From Fen-178 sp963722575 (lineage in GTDB: Bacteria > Acidobacteriota > Terriglobia > Bryobacterales > Bryobacteraceae): a stretch of DNA of 64,000 nt. The stretch lies in assembly GCA_963722575.1 (NCBI GenBank), contig CAVRNR010000022.1, forward strand, positions 1,488,001 to 1,552,000, in the 5' to 3' direction. Positions 15,835 to 24,487 of the stretch are shown piece by piece. Numbering within the stretch: the first letter of the stretch is position 1; every line of letters begins with the position of its first letter. The position numbers and the translations under genes are program-made. The notes under the pieces are model-generated. The model ran no database searches and was not told the origin of the DNA. It saw nothing but the letters and a program-made list of their open reading frames with translations.

Positions 15835-15882
15835 GGCGGCCCTTCCCGCAGCCTTGCGTGGAAGGGCCGCCTTTCGTTTTTC
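15835..15882 (+). terminator. Strong intrinsic terminator
   Basis: A perfect 12-bp stem pairs GGCGGCCCTTCC (15835-15846) with GGAAGGGCCGCC (15860-15871), followed by TTTCGTTTTT. It ends at the stop codon of the convergent old yellow enzyme gene. Confidence 0.85.
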
Positions 15883-16948
15883 AGGAGTGCGGGAAAGCCC
15901 GCAAATACTGCACCGGCGGGTCGACCTCCGCGCCGAGCGCCCTGGCGGCGTGCAGCGGGAAGTAGGGATCGCGCAGGAATTCGCGCGCCAGCAGCACCAG
16001 GTCGGCCTTCTCCGAACGGATGATCTCATCGGCCTGCTGGGGCGTAGTGATCAGCCCGACCGCGCCGGTGAGAACGCCGGCCTCGCGGCGGATGCGCTCG
16101 GCAAAGGGAACCTGATAGCCGGGAGCGAGCGGCACTTGGGCGTGCGCCGCCGAACCGCCCGACGAGCAATCGATGAGATCGACCCCCAGCGGCCGCACGC
16201 GGCGCGCCAGTTCGACGGACTCGCCGGGAGTCCATCCGCCCTCGACCCAATCGGTGGCGGAAATCCGCAGGAACAGCGGCAGGTTGAGCGGCCATGCCCC
16301 GCGCACCGCCTGGGCCGCTTCCAGGGCGAAGCGAATACGGTTTTCGAAGGTCCCGCCATATTCGTCGGTGCGGCGATTGCTGAGCGGAGAGAGGAACTCA
16401 TGAATCAGGTAGCCGTGCGCGCCGTGGATCTCGACCACCTGGAACCCGGCGCGGAGCGCACGCCGCGCGGCCGTACGAAACGCGTCGACGATGGAGTGAA
16501 TTGCGGCGTGCGACAGCTCCGCGGGGGCGGGATACTGGGGCTCGAACGGGACCGCGCTGGGCGCCACCGTTTGCCAGCCGCCGGCCGGCTCCGGAACGCT
16601 CCCGCCGCCTTCCCACGGGCGGCGCGTACTGCCTTTGCGGCCGGCGTGCGCGAGCTGGATACCCGCCACCGCGCCATGCTCCCGCAGGAAGCTCGTAATG
16701 CGCTCGAGCGGCTCGATGTGCTCGTCCTTCCAGATGCCGGCATCGCCCGGCGAGATGCGCCCGCGCGCCTCCACGGCGGCGGCTTCGGTCATCACCAGGC
16801 CGGCGCCGCCCACGGTCCGGCTGCCCAGGTGGACCAGGTGCCAGTCGGTGGTCAACCCGTCCACCGAGGAGTACTGGCACATGGGCGAGACGGCGATGCG
16901 GTTGCGGAAGGTGACATCGCGCACCGTCAGCGGCGTGAACAGGTTCAT
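15881..16948 (-). CDS. Old yellow enzyme-family FMN oxidoreductase (YqjM-like)
   Basis: This 355-residue TIM-barrel flavoenzyme has PMCQYSSVDGLTTDWHLVHL, in which Cys24 is the redox-tuning cysteine of the YqjM class. It also has IQLAHAGRKGST and the substrate-binding His pair in EIHGAHGYLIHEFLSPLSN, followed by RTDEYGGTFENR. C-terminal FMN phosphate-binding elements (LTGAVGLITTPQQAD, ADLVLLAREFLRDP) are present. Members reduce activated C=C bonds using NAD(P)H. The gene shares its strand with the upstream membrane protein (gap 19 bp), and a terminator bounds it downstream. The natural substrate is not evident. Confidence 0.93.
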   Translation of the reverse strand: MNLFTPLTVRDVTFRNRIAVSPMCQYSSVDGLTTDWHLVHLGSRTVGGAGLVMTEAAAVEARGRISPGDAGIWKDEHIEPLERITSFLREHGAVAGIQLAHAGRKGSTRRPWEGGGSVPEPAGGWQTVAPSAVPFEPQYPAPAELSHAAIHSIVDAFRTAARRALRAGFQVVEIHGAHGYLIHEFLSPLSNRRTDEYGGTFENRIRFALEAAQAVRGAWPLNLPLFLRISATDWVEGGWTPGESVELARRVRPLGVDLIDCSSGGSAAHAQVPLAPGYQVPFAERIRREAGVLTGAVGLITTPQQADEIIRSEKADLVLLAREFLRDPYFPLHAARALGAEVDPPVQYLRAFPHS

Positions 16949-16967
16949 GTTTGTACCTCGGCGTTCG

Positions 16968-18455
16968 CTATCGCACGCGAATCAGTTTCCCATCCCGCCA
17001 GGTGAACAGGGCGTCGGCCTTGGCGATCTCTTCCGGCGGAAGATGGCTCATCTGGTTGAGCAGGACCCGCGTCTTGCGGTCGCGGAACCACAACTCGGCG
17101 ATGAATGACGTATCAAAACTCCTGCCCGGCCACGGGTCGTCGAGGAAGATCACTTTGGAGCCCGGGGGGACGTGCGGATTCGCATCTCGAAATTCGGCCA
17201 GCACCGCAGTGGTTTCTCCGCCCAGGTACGGTATGGCAGGTGCGACCTCGGTCTGTTCGAATTGCAAGTTTCCCAGGGCCCAAAGAACCATGCACGCGGC
17301 GGCCAGCACGGCGCGCACGTGGCTGGGCCGCAGGCGGCGGAACAGCGGTTCAGCGATCAGGATTCGCGTGGCGCCGGGCAGCCAGTCGGTGAACAGCGTC
17401 GCCGCCAGCACCGCCCAACCGGCCAGGCAGACGTACAGGCAGGCCTGATCGCGCCCTTCCAGAAATTCGATGGGCAGAGGTGTCACCAGGATGTAGATCC
17501 AGCAGAATCGGAGCACCGGCCGGTTGCGCCGCCAGACCAGATAGGTCACCGCCAGCCAGATCGCCAATGTGGCCGGCCACTCGAAACGGGGCATGTGATA
17601 GAAAATGTCGCCGATGTACCGTTCCTGAAAATCGACGATCCGCGCCAATGAAATCACGGGCCTGTACGCCGATGCCTGCATCAGCGCACCCGGTGCGAAC
17701 CTTTTCCCGTAAATGAAGACCAGGTTCATGGCCGCCGACCAGCACAGCACGCTTCCCGGCCCGCGGAGCCATAGGGCGAGCGATTTCCCCCGCCAGGGCG
17801 GCGGCGCGTGAAAAAGCCATTCGTAAGCTAGCAGAATGACGGGCATGGTGACCGCCATTTCCTTGGAGTTGAGGGCACAGAGGTAGAGCCCCAGGAATGC
17901 CGCCGTCTGGCCCCGGCTTAACAAACTGCCGGAGGAGCGTATGCGCGCATAGTACACGAACGCGCCGAAGTAGAAGACGCCGCAGAGCGCGTCAAACACG
18001 AAAACGCTGTTAAAGTGCAGGTTACTCAAGCCGCCGTGATAGCAGGCGATCAGCGCCACAATCGCGGCCGGCAGCTCTCCCAAGCCCAGCACGCGCGCGA
18101 AGCGGTACATCAGGTACGCACCGGCCAGCAGCAGCAGCAGCAAGACTACGTGGTAGGGCACGGGGTTCAGGCCGAACGTCAGAAAGATGGGCACATAGAA
18201 CAGTCCTCCCATCGGCCGGAGATAGCCATGCCAGAGCATGAATTGGGAAAACAGCAACCGCCAGGGCAAGGGATGCCAGAACCACCAGATGGCCGCCATT
18301 TCGTCGATCGCAAAGGGCGCCTTCAGGCCGTCCCATGAGACCAGGAAGAAGTAAGCCGCGAAAAGAACCGCGCATGCGGGCTTCCGCCACCGTTGGATGC
18401 GGGGTGGTGGAGCAGGCAGCGGCGTGCTAATGTCCGGCATCACGGGTGTCTCCAA
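16968..18455 (-). CDS. Multi-pass membrane protein, GT-C/PMT-like
   Basis: This 495-residue integral membrane protein has about eleven to thirteen hydrophobic helices and a soluble C-terminal domain of ~90 residues (after LRPSHVRAVLAAACMVLWAL). An acidic early loop (KAPFAIDEMAAIWW) resembles the catalytic Asp/Glu loop of GT-C glycosyltransferases, but no family-defining motif is certain. The C-terminal part contains KVIFLDDPWPGRSFDTSFIA. It lies upstream of the OYE gene with a 19-bp gap, so the two may be co-transcribed. A similar protein is encoded at 27188-28642. Confidence 0.78.
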   Translation of the reverse strand: METPVMPDISTPLPAPPPRIQRWRKPACAVLFAAYFFLVSWDGLKAPFAIDEMAAIWWFWHPLPWRLLFSQFMLWHGYLRPMGGLFYVPIFLTFGLNPVPYHVVLLLLLLAGAYLMYRFARVLGLGELPAAIVALIACYHGGLSNLHFNSVFVFDALCGVFYFGAFVYYARIRSSGSLLSRGQTAAFLGLYLCALNSKEMAVTMPVILLAYEWLFHAPPPWRGKSLALWLRGPGSVLCWSAAMNLVFIYGKRFAPGALMQASAYRPVISLARIVDFQERYIGDIFYHMPRFEWPATLAIWLAVTYLVWRRNRPVLRFCWIYILVTPLPIEFLEGRDQACLYVCLAGWAVLAATLFTDWLPGATRILIAEPLFRRLRPSHVRAVLAAACMVLWALGNLQFEQTEVAPAIPYLGGETTAVLAEFRDANPHVPPGSKVIFLDDPWPGRSFDTSFIAELWFRDRKTRVLLNQMSHLPPEEIAKADALFTWRDGKLIRVR

Positions 18456-18688
18456 ATAGAGTACTACTTTGGCGCGGTGCGATTCACGTCCTGCCCGGGG
18501 GGCGACACGGAAGTGGCGGACTGGCCAGAATCCAGCAGAGGTGGTGGTTTTCGGCCATTCATCCCCGGCTGGGCAATGTGGTTAAGTGGCTGGCCGTCAA
18601 TCATTTGAAGTTTGGTCTGGAACGTGCTCCTGTAAGACCGAGGCGCGTGTCTTGGGGACATCGGCGCCGCGGTAACGGAGGTAGAAGA

Positions 18689-20209
18689 ATGAAGTCTCGA
18701 CGGCTCCACTTGGTTGTTCGGCAGACGCTCGGCATGGTTTGCGTCCTGCTCCTGTTGGCGTTCCCGGCCGGCGTGCTCTTGGCGCAGGCTCCCGCGCCGC
18801 CCGCGCCACCTGCGCCTCCGGCACAGTCGGTCTCGCCAGATCAATTGGACACGCTGGTGGCGCCCGTCGCGCTCTATCCCGATGCGCTACTCAGCCAGGT
18901 GCTGGTGGCCGCCACCTATCCACTGGAGGTGGCCGAAGCGCAACAGTGGCTGCAACAGAATCGAAACCTGCAGGGCCAGCAACTGATGGCTGCCGCGCGC
19001 CAGCAGGATTGGGACCCGAGTATTCAGGCGCTGGTGGCCTTTCCGGATGTCCTCACCCTGTTGAGTTCGAACATTCGCTGGACGACCGACCTGGGCAACG
19101 CATTTCTGGCCCAACAGGCCAACGTCATGAATGCCGTGCAGAGGATGCGCGCCCAAGCCAAGGCGGCGGGCAAACTGAATTCGAACGCTCAAGAGACTGT
19201 CACGACCGAGACGCAAGGGGATCAGAGTGCGATTGATATTCAACCGGCGAACCCGGAGGTGGTGTATGTGCCGGAGTACGACCCCGAGTACGTCTGGGGA
19301 CCGCCCGATTATGGCTACTATCCGCCGCTCGACTACCCGTATTACGGTTTTGGTTATGGATTCGGCCCGGGGATTTACATCGGAGGCTTCTTCGGCGGTC
19401 TGGGATGGGGCGGTTGGGGCTGGGGGCCGAACTGGTTCAACTGCTCGATCTTTGAGAACTACTACTTTTTCAACCACTATGGCTTCGGTGGCTTTTATGG
19501 CGGCGGGGTTGGCGGCCGTGGGATCTGGGCCCACAATCCGGCACACCGGCTGGGGGTGGCATACCCCAATCGAGTGCTGGCCTCCCGTTACGGCAGTGCG
19601 GGTGGAAGATTAGCCGGCGGGCGTGCGAACATCGCGAGCCGCGGAAACGTGGGCGCTAATGGTGCGCAGCGCGGCGCCCCGGCCGGCCGATCCTTGGCGC
19701 CGCAGAGCAATCGCGCGGCAGCCGGCAACTGGCAGCACTTCGGCGGGTCTGGAGCGGGGGCGAGCCAGGCTCAGCGCGGCGCTCCGGCGGCCCGGCAGAG
19801 CATGAATGCGGCTCGGGCCTCGGGCAGCGGCGGAAGCCAGTGGAGCCACTTTGGAGGTTCCGGTTCGCAGCCGGGCTATCGCTCCAGCCCATCGTACGGC
19901 AGCGGGTATCGCTCCGCGCCCGCCTATCGCTCCGCTCCCGCCTACGGTGGCAACTTCGGCGGCAGCCGCAGCATGCCCAGTTATCGCTCCAGCCCATCGT
20001 ACGGCAGCGGGTACCGTTCCGCTCCGGCCTATCGCTCGGCTCCCGCCTATGGTGGCAGCTTCGGCGGCAGCCGCAGCATGCCCAGTTATCGCTCCAGCCC
20101 ATCGTACGGCGGCGGCGGGTATCGCTCCGCTCCTTCCCAGGGAGGGAGCCATGGCGGTGGTGGTGGCGGTTTCCGCGGCGGCGGAGGCTCCCACGGCGGG
20201 CGCCGCTAG
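18689..20209 (+). CDS. DUF3300 secreted protein with Ser/Gly/Tyr-rich repeat tail
   Basis: This 506-residue protein has a signal peptide (~10-33) and a Pro-rich linker (APAPPAPPAPPAQS). The DUF3300 domain (~50-270) has DQLDTLVAPVALYPDALLSQ, VLVAATYPLEVAEAQQWLQQ and VVYVPEYDPEYVWGPP. A Gly/Tyr/Phe-rich stretch follows, then 35-residue repeats of YRSSPSYGSGYRSAPAY type. It is probably cell-surface or periplasmic, and the tail looks disordered and possibly adhesive or scaffold-forming. ATG 18689 has a GGAGG-type site nearby and starts the signal peptide; an in-frame extension to 18446 is not supported. The role of DUF3300 is unknown. Confidence 0.9.
   Translation: MKSRRLHLVVRQTLGMVCVLLLLAFPAGVLLAQAPAPPAPPAPPAQSVSPDQLDTLVAPVALYPDALLSQVLVAATYPLEVAEAQQWLQQNRNLQGQQLMAAARQQDWDPSIQALVAFPDVLTLLSSNIRWTTDLGNAFLAQQANVMNAVQRMRAQAKAAGKLNSNAQETVTTETQGDQSAIDIQPANPEVVYVPEYDPEYVWGPPDYGYYPPLDYPYYGFGYGFGPGIYIGGFFGGLGWGGWGWGPNWFNCSIFENYYFFNHYGFGGFYGGGVGGRGIWAHNPAHRLGVAYPNRVLASRYGSAGGRLAGGRANIASRGNVGANGAQRGAPAGRSLAPQSNRAAAGNWQHFGGSGAGASQAQRGAPAARQSMNAARASGSGGSQWSHFGGSGSQPGYRSSPSYGSGYRSAPAYRSAPAYGGNFGGSRSMPSYRSSPSYGSGYRSAPAYRSAPAYGGSFGGSRSMPSYRSSPSYGGGGYRSAPSQGGSHGGGGGGFRGGGGSHGGRR
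19877..20120 (+). repeat. 105-bp tandem repeat in the DUF3300 gene
   Basis: Copies begin at 19877, 19982 and 20087 (the third is partial), each encoding ~35 residues rich in Tyr, Arg, Ser and Ala. The copies differ at only a few bases, so the duplication is recent or is maintained by conversion. Confidence 0.9.
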
Positions 20210-20322
20210 CACCCCTGGCGGCCATTGCAGTCCACTGGGCAGCACGCGAGTCGCTGAAACCGAACCAATCTCGAGGGGCTGCCGATCACGAGGAAGTGCC
20301 GAGGTCTTGGGGTGGGCTGCTA

Positions 20323-20757
20323 TTACGCTTCGGTGTGAACGCGGGCCTGTTCGCCCATATTCTGGGCCAGCACGATCAGAACCGAGGCCATTTCGTTGAG
20401 CGCCCGGCGAGCCTGTTGCGGCGCGGCAATCCTGGTGAGGCGATAACACCACTGCATCACTTTGTAGTCCAGCACCAGGAGGCGGTCTTCAAAAGATTCC
20501 AGACTGAGGCCGGAGGCGTGTTGCAGCAAATAGATGAGAATCTCGTAGTCGCGCTGCAACGATAGGTGTAGCGGGTCCAGCACCTCGGCGGTTCGAAGCT
20601 GAGCCTGCACCTCCGCGAAGCAGAACCGGATATCCGACACGGCGGACGTCGAAGTCATCCGCTCCGCATGAGAGCGCAGCAAGAGGATACAGCTATAGCG
20701 GAACCAATACGCTAGAAGAAGTACCGAAAACGCGATTATCAAAAAGCTTGCGATCAT
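20323..20757 (-). CDS. Hypothetical membrane-anchored protein
   Basis: This 144-residue protein has one N-terminal membrane helix (residues 2-20, IASFLIIAFSVLLLAYWF) and a soluble helical domain facing the cytoplasm (HAERMTSTSAVSDIRFCFAE, LHLSLQRDYEILIYLLQHAS, ARRALNEMASVLIVLAQNMG). I recognise no family. The last two helices could dimerise. It is convergent with the DUF3300 gene and is followed by a ~200-bp AT-rich spacer (20758-20958) in which I see no gene or RNA. Confidence 0.7.
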   Translation of the reverse strand: MIASFLIIAFSVLLLAYWFRYSCILLLRSHAERMTSTSAVSDIRFCFAEVQAQLRTAEVLDPLHLSLQRDYEILIYLLQHASGLSLESFEDRLLVLDYKVMQWCYRLTRIAAPQQARRALNEMASVLIVLAQNMGEQARVHTEA

Positions 20758-20958
20758 CTCAGCTCTGCAATATTAACGTTCGTTATGGTACTAGAGCAAC
20801 CATGACTAGTCTAGCATCATGATTTGCAAGATGCAAGACCTTTTTCCCAAAGAGAGGGGGTTCCCAACTGTACCTCATACTAGCGTATACACTTACCCTT
20901 ATATGAGGGGAGAAATTCTGGAGAATGATGGCGAACGTGAGCGCCCAGCGGTTGGCGG

Positions 20959-22263
20959 CTAACGCGCCTGCCGGAGCCGCCTGATCTCTTCCAGCCTCTC
21001 GCCAATGCGCTTCTCCAGGCCACGGCCGGTGGGGAAATAATAACGCCGTCCGGCCAGAGATGGCGGCAGGCATTCCATATCGACTATGGCGTCCTCAAAC
21101 TGGTGCGCGTGCTGGTAGCCTTGGCCGTAGCCCCACTCCTTCATGGTGCGCGTCACGGGGTTGCGTAGGTTCATGGGGACCGGCTCGGCGATGGTCTGCT
21201 CGACATCCTCATGCACCGCGTTCATGGCGCGGTAAGCGGAGTCGGATTTCGGCGCCACCGACAGATAGATGGCCGCCTGCGCCAGCGCCAGGTCGCCTTC
21301 GGGAATGCCGAGGAAGTGGACCGCCTGCATGGCCGCCACGGCCTGCTCCAAAGCGCGCGGGTCGGCCAGACTGATGTCTTCGATGGCCATGCGGATGAGG
21401 CGGCGCGCGATGTACAGGCGGTCCTCGCCCGCTTCGATCATGCGGGTGAGCCAGTAGAGCGCGGCGTCCACGTCGCTCGAGCGCACCGACTTGTGCAGCG
21501 CGGAAATCGCGTTGTAGTGCTCTTCGCCGCCCTTATCGTAGAGCAGCGTCTTGCGATTCATGGCATCTTCAACGGCGGCGGGGGTCAGCTCGCTTCCGGG
21601 CCCAGAGGGCACCCCGGCGACCGCCGCTTCCAGGGTGTTGTACGCCTGGCGCGCGTCGCCGTTGGAGTAGATGGCGATCTGCTCGAGGAGTTCCTCGGGC
21701 GCCTGGAGGCCCACCACCGGCAGAGCGCGTTTGAGGAGCGTCACGATTTCCGGCACGGTGAGCGCGCGCAGCGCGTAGACGCGTGAGCGGGAGAGCAGCG
21801 CCGAGATCACTTCAAAGGAAGGGTTCTCGGTGGTGGCGCCGATGAGGATAATGTCGCCGCGCTCCACATAGGGCAGAAAAGCGTCCTGCTGCGCCTTGTT
21901 GAAGCGGTGGATCTCATCGATGAAGAGGATGGTGCGGCGGCCCACGCGCCGCAACCGCTCGGCGTCGACCATCACCGCCTTGATTTCCTTGATGCCGCTG
22001 AGGACGGCGCTGAAGGGAATGAACTCGCAGCGGGTGATGCGGGCGATGAGTTTGGCGAGCGTCGTCTTGCCGGTGCCGGGCGGTCCCCAGAGGATGATGG
22101 AGGCCAGCTCATCGCGCTCGATCTGGCGGCGGAGAGGCTTCTCCGGCCCGAGGATGTGCTCCTGTCCAATGAAATCCTCGAGGCGCTCCGGACGCATGCG
22201 CTCGGCCAGGGGGCGCTTGCCGTGTGTTTCGGGTTCGGGGGATGGAGAGTCGAACAGGCTCAC
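20959..22263 (-). CDS. rarA: Replication-associated recombination protein A (AAA+ ATPase)
   Basis: This 434-residue RarA/MgsA/WRNIP1-family ATPase acts at stalled replication forks. The first residues (LFDSPSPE) resemble an SSB- or clamp-binding tail, and PLAERMRPERLEDFIGQEH is the family opening. Walker A is GPPGTGKTTLAKLIA, Walker B is LFIDEIHRFNKAQQDAFLPY, and sensor 1 is GATTENPSFEV. The C-terminal clamp-loader-like and tetramerisation domains include NPVTRTMKEWGYGQGYQHAH and YYFPTGRGLEKRI. It overlaps the upstream rRNA-methylase gene by 4 bp and is co-transcribed with it. Confidence 0.95.
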   Translation of the reverse strand: MSLFDSPSPEPETHGKRPLAERMRPERLEDFIGQEHILGPEKPLRRQIERDELASIILWGPPGTGKTTLAKLIARITRCEFIPFSAVLSGIKEIKAVMVDAERLRRVGRRTILFIDEIHRFNKAQQDAFLPYVERGDIILIGATTENPSFEVISALLSRSRVYALRALTVPEIVTLLKRALPVVGLQAPEELLEQIAIYSNGDARQAYNTLEAAVAGVPSGPGSELTPAAVEDAMNRKTLLYDKGGEEHYNAISALHKSVRSSDVDAALYWLTRMIEAGEDRLYIARRLIRMAIEDISLADPRALEQAVAAMQAVHFLGIPEGDLALAQAAIYLSVAPKSDSAYRAMNAVHEDVEQTIAEPVPMNLRNPVTRTMKEWGYGQGYQHAHQFEDAIVDMECLPPSLAGRRYYFPTGRGLEKRIGERLEEIRRLRQAR

Positions 22264-23066
22264 GGCCGCAGCGCTCTCTGCCGCCGCGCTTCGTAGAGCA
22301 GGATGCCGGCGGCCACCGCGGCGTTGAGCGATTCCACGCCCACCGTGGGGATGGAGATATCGAGCGCGGCCGAACGCAGTTCCGTGCCGACGCCGCGCGC
22401 CTCGTTGCCGATGACCAAGCCGCAGGGTCCCGAGAAATCAGCATCCGCCAGCGAGCGCACCGCGGCGCCGAAGCGCGCCGGAACCCCGGCATACAACTCG
22501 ACCTTGTTCTGGCGAAGGGCCGCGCGCGCCAGGGCGGGGTCCACGCCGTGTAGAAACGGGATGCGGTAGAGCGAGCCGGCGGAAGCGCGCAGCGTCTTGG
22601 GATTATACGGGCTTACGGTGCCTTTGAGAAACAGGAGGCCGGTGGAGCCGAAGGCCTCGGCGGCGCGGGCGATGGCGCCGGCGTTGCCGGGGTCCTGCAA
22701 GCCATCGAGCACCACCACCAACGGGCAGCCGCGGAACAACTGTTCCAGCTTCCAGACCGGCGGTTTGACCAGGGCCATCACGCCCTGGCTGGTCTCGGTT
22801 CCGGACACGCTCTGGAGCAGCGCGTCCGGCAAGACCACCACCTTGACGCCCGCCAGCCGCCGGACGTGCGCCTCGGCGGCCGAGCGCACGGATTCGGCCA
22901 CCAGCACGGTCTTCACTTCGCAATCGCTGCGCAGCGCCTCTTCCAGCAGGTGAAAGGTCTCCACCACCGACCAACCCTGCTCGGTGAGCGTGCCGCGTGC
23001 GATGGCGCGCCGCACGTCCTTGAGCAGCGGGTTGGCGGCGCTCGTAATGGTCTCAGACTTCGCCAT
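22260..23066 (-). CDS. TrmH/SpoU-family RNA 2'-O-methyltransferase
   Basis: This 268-residue SPOUT methyltransferase has an N-terminal L30e-like substrate-binding domain (SAANPLLKDVRRAIARG). The C-terminal trefoil-knot domain contains the three motifs VVVLDGLQDPGNAGAIARAA, GPCGLVIGNEARGVG and ISIPTVGVESLNAAVAAGIL. It probably methylates a ribose in 23S rRNA or tRNA using S-adenosylmethionine; the exact nucleotide cannot be assigned. It is the first gene of a two-gene operon with rarA and shares a promoter region with the divergent YdcF gene. Confidence 0.92.
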   Translation of the reverse strand: MAKSETITSAANPLLKDVRRAIARGTLTEQGWSVVETFHLLEEALRSDCEVKTVLVAESVRSAAEAHVRRLAGVKVVVLPDALLQSVSGTETSQGVMALVKPPVWKLEQLFRGCPLVVVLDGLQDPGNAGAIARAAEAFGSTGLLFLKGTVSPYNPKTLRASAGSLYRIPFLHGVDPALARAALRQNKVELYAGVPARFGAAVRSLADADFSGPCGLVIGNEARGVGTELRSAALDISIPTVGVESLNAAVAAGILLYEARRQRALRP

Positions 23067-23072
23067 CCGATT

Positions 23073-23079
23073 TACAATA
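23073..23079. promoter_or_regulatory. Shared, bidirectional -10 element between trmH-like and ydcF-like genes
   Basis: TTACAATAA contains TACAAT on the plus strand (23073-23078) and TATTGT on the minus strand (23074-23079). The minus-strand start ATG (23066) lies 7 nt from its -10, giving a leaderless mRNA. The plus-strand ATG (23090) would have a leader of ~5 nt. Only 23 bp separate the two coding regions. Clear -35 elements were not found. Confidence 0.4.
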
Positions 23080-23089
23080 AGGTTTCCGT

Positions 23090-23695
23090 ATGTTCAGAAT
23101 ACCGCACGTAAGGCGGGCCGCATGGGTTGTGATAGTAGGGACACTAGCGGGACTGATGGTCTGGGTCGGTTACCTGTCCGTGCGTATCGGGCAGCAATCC
23201 ACGCGCGAGGAAGCGCAACCGGCGGATGTAATCCTGGTGCTGGGCGCGGCCGAGTATCGGGGCCGGCCTTCGCAAGTATTTCGCGCGCGGCTGGACCACG
23301 CGCTGGAACTGTACCACCGCAAGCTGGCGCCCCAGATCATGACCACTGGCGGCGCGGGCGGCGAGCCGGTGTTTACCGAAGGCGGCGTAGGCCGCTCCTA
23401 CCTGATCGGCCGCGGCGTGCCGCCCGAGGCCATCATTGTGGAAACCGAGGGCGAGAGCACGGTCTATTCCACGACACTGGCGGGCGAAATCATGCGCCGC
23501 ATGGGCCTCAATTCCGCCATCGTGGTAAGCGACGGGTACCACATTTATCGCGTGAAGAAGATACTGGAATCCCGCGGCTTAAAGGCCTACGGTTCGCCGC
23601 GCAAGGAGCAAAAGCCAGAACCCGTGCGCGATCGGTGGAATTACGTCAAGCAGGCCGTGGGATATTTGCTGTGGAGGGTGGGGGCGGGGGTGTAG
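23090..23695 (+). CDS. YdcF/SanA-family (DUF218) protein
   Basis: This 201-residue protein has one N-terminal membrane helix (~8-30) followed by a DUF218 domain. Motifs include PADVILVLGAAEYRGRPSQV, RLDHALELYHRK, IMTTGGAGGEPVFTEGGV, EAIIVETEGESTVYSTTLAG and AIVVSDGYHIYRVKKILESR. Members such as SanA and ElyC affect envelope integrity or peptidoglycan-lipid metabolism; the biochemical activity is unclear. It is divergent from the rRNA methylase gene and convergent with the VapC gene. Confidence 0.88.
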   Translation: MFRIPHVRRAAWVVIVGTLAGLMVWVGYLSVRIGQQSTREEAQPADVILVLGAAEYRGRPSQVFRARLDHALELYHRKLAPQIMTTGGAGGEPVFTEGGVGRSYLIGRGVPPEAIIVETEGESTVYSTTLAGEIMRRMGLNSAIVVSDGYHIYRVKKILESRGLKAYGSPRKEQKPEPVRDRWNYVKQAVGYLLWRVGAGV

Positions 23696-23713
23696 GAGAG
23701 GCGCGCTTTGGCG

Positions 23714-24106
23714 TCAGGGGGCGAAGAGCACAACCTGCGCGCGATGGCCTCCGCACAATTTCGCATCGCAGGTGTACAAGACGGAGTTGGTTGCTTCAGC
23801 CAAGGCGATGTAGACGGCATCGTAAGGGGTAAAGTTGTACCGCAGTTCCCAAATCCGGCCCACCAAAGGCGTGTGCGCATAGCGCTCCGCGGGGAGCGCC
23901 GCAAGCCCCGTGAGAAGCTGCTCGCTCCGATGCGAATCGATACGCCGGCCTGCAATCAGGCCCCTGAGAGCGCTAACCACTTCCACGTCGAGTAGATGAG
24001 GAACGATGAATGGCTCGCTGCGCCCGGCCAGATTGCGCCTGAGGGAATTCGCTAACGGGCCGTTCGTGAGCAGTTCCACGACTGCCGAGGCGTCCAGAAC
24101 AATCAT
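23714..24106 (-). CDS. PIN-domain ribonuclease toxin (VapC/FitB-like)
   Basis: This 130-residue PIN-domain protein has acidic metal-binding residues in order: Asp5 in IVLDASAVVELL, the Glu in LLDVEVVSALRGL, the Asp in FTPYDAVYIALAEA, and the Asp in LYTCDAKLCG. VapC toxins cut specific tRNA or rRNA sites when freed from the antitoxin. The ATG overlaps the antitoxin stop as ATGA, the usual toxin-antitoxin arrangement. A longer open frame exists upstream but would run through the antitoxin gene. It is convergent with the YdcF-like gene. Confidence 0.9.
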   Translation of the reverse strand: MIVLDASAVVELLTNGPLANSLRRNLAGRSEPFIVPHLLDVEVVSALRGLIAGRRIDSHRSEQLLTGLAALPAERYAHTPLVGRIWELRYNFTPYDAVYIALAEATNSVLYTCDAKLCGGHRAQVVLFAP

Positions 24107-24333
24107 CGCGCATCCCGCAATTCGCGCACGATTTGCGCTGCGCTCCGTCTGGTTGGAATCGGTTTCGCTTGCCGCGTACTCTCTAGCCACTCCCGCATGG
24201 TCGGCCGCTCCGCCGTACGCTCCAATTCCTGCTTGATGAAGTCGGAGAGGCTCATGCCCTCGCGAGCGGCGCGTGCTTTCAGAATGCTGTGCACCTGTTC
24301 TGGAACGTCTCTGACCTGAATCATCTTGGACAT
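24103..24333 (-). CDS. Ribbon-helix-helix antitoxin (FitA/VapB-like)
   Basis: This 76-residue protein begins MSKMIQVRDVPEQVHSILKA, the beta strand and first helix of a ribbon-helix-helix DNA-binding domain, followed by REGMSLSDFIKQELERTAE. The C-terminal part (PTMREWLESTRQ to the end) is the expected toxin-binding tail. It would neutralise the PIN toxin and repress its own promoter. I prefer ATG 24333 to 24363 because homology begins there and the candidate -10 and operator lie directly upstream. Confidence 0.85.
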   Translation of the reverse strand: MSKMIQVRDVPEQVHSILKARAAREGMSLSDFIKQELERTAERPTMREWLESTRQAKPIPTRRSAAQIVRELRDAR

Positions 24334-24354
24334 GTTTTCAGCATACAAACATGT
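24330..24354 (-). promoter_or_regulatory. Candidate operator/promoter of the VapBC module
   Basis: An inverted repeat, ACATG (24330-24334) and CATGT (24350-24354), flanks a minus-strand -10-like TATGCT. One half-site overlaps the antitoxin start codon. This fits autoregulation by a ribbon-helix-helix antitoxin. Confidence 0.4.
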
Positions 24355-24487
24355 GCGGCGCATGTCCAGCGGACTGGCAGCCTGCGTTCAGAGCGGATGC
24401 GCGCGCCGTACTCGGCAGTTCTCCACTCGGCCGCATAACGTCCCGGAGACTGGCCGGCGATCCAGTCGCCAGGCAGTTGGAGAGGAC

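Noticed and set aside
20758..20958. Possible RNA gene in the AT-rich spacer before rarA
   Set aside because: No tRNA cloverleaf, no hairpin with a U-run and no paired promoter-terminator were seen.
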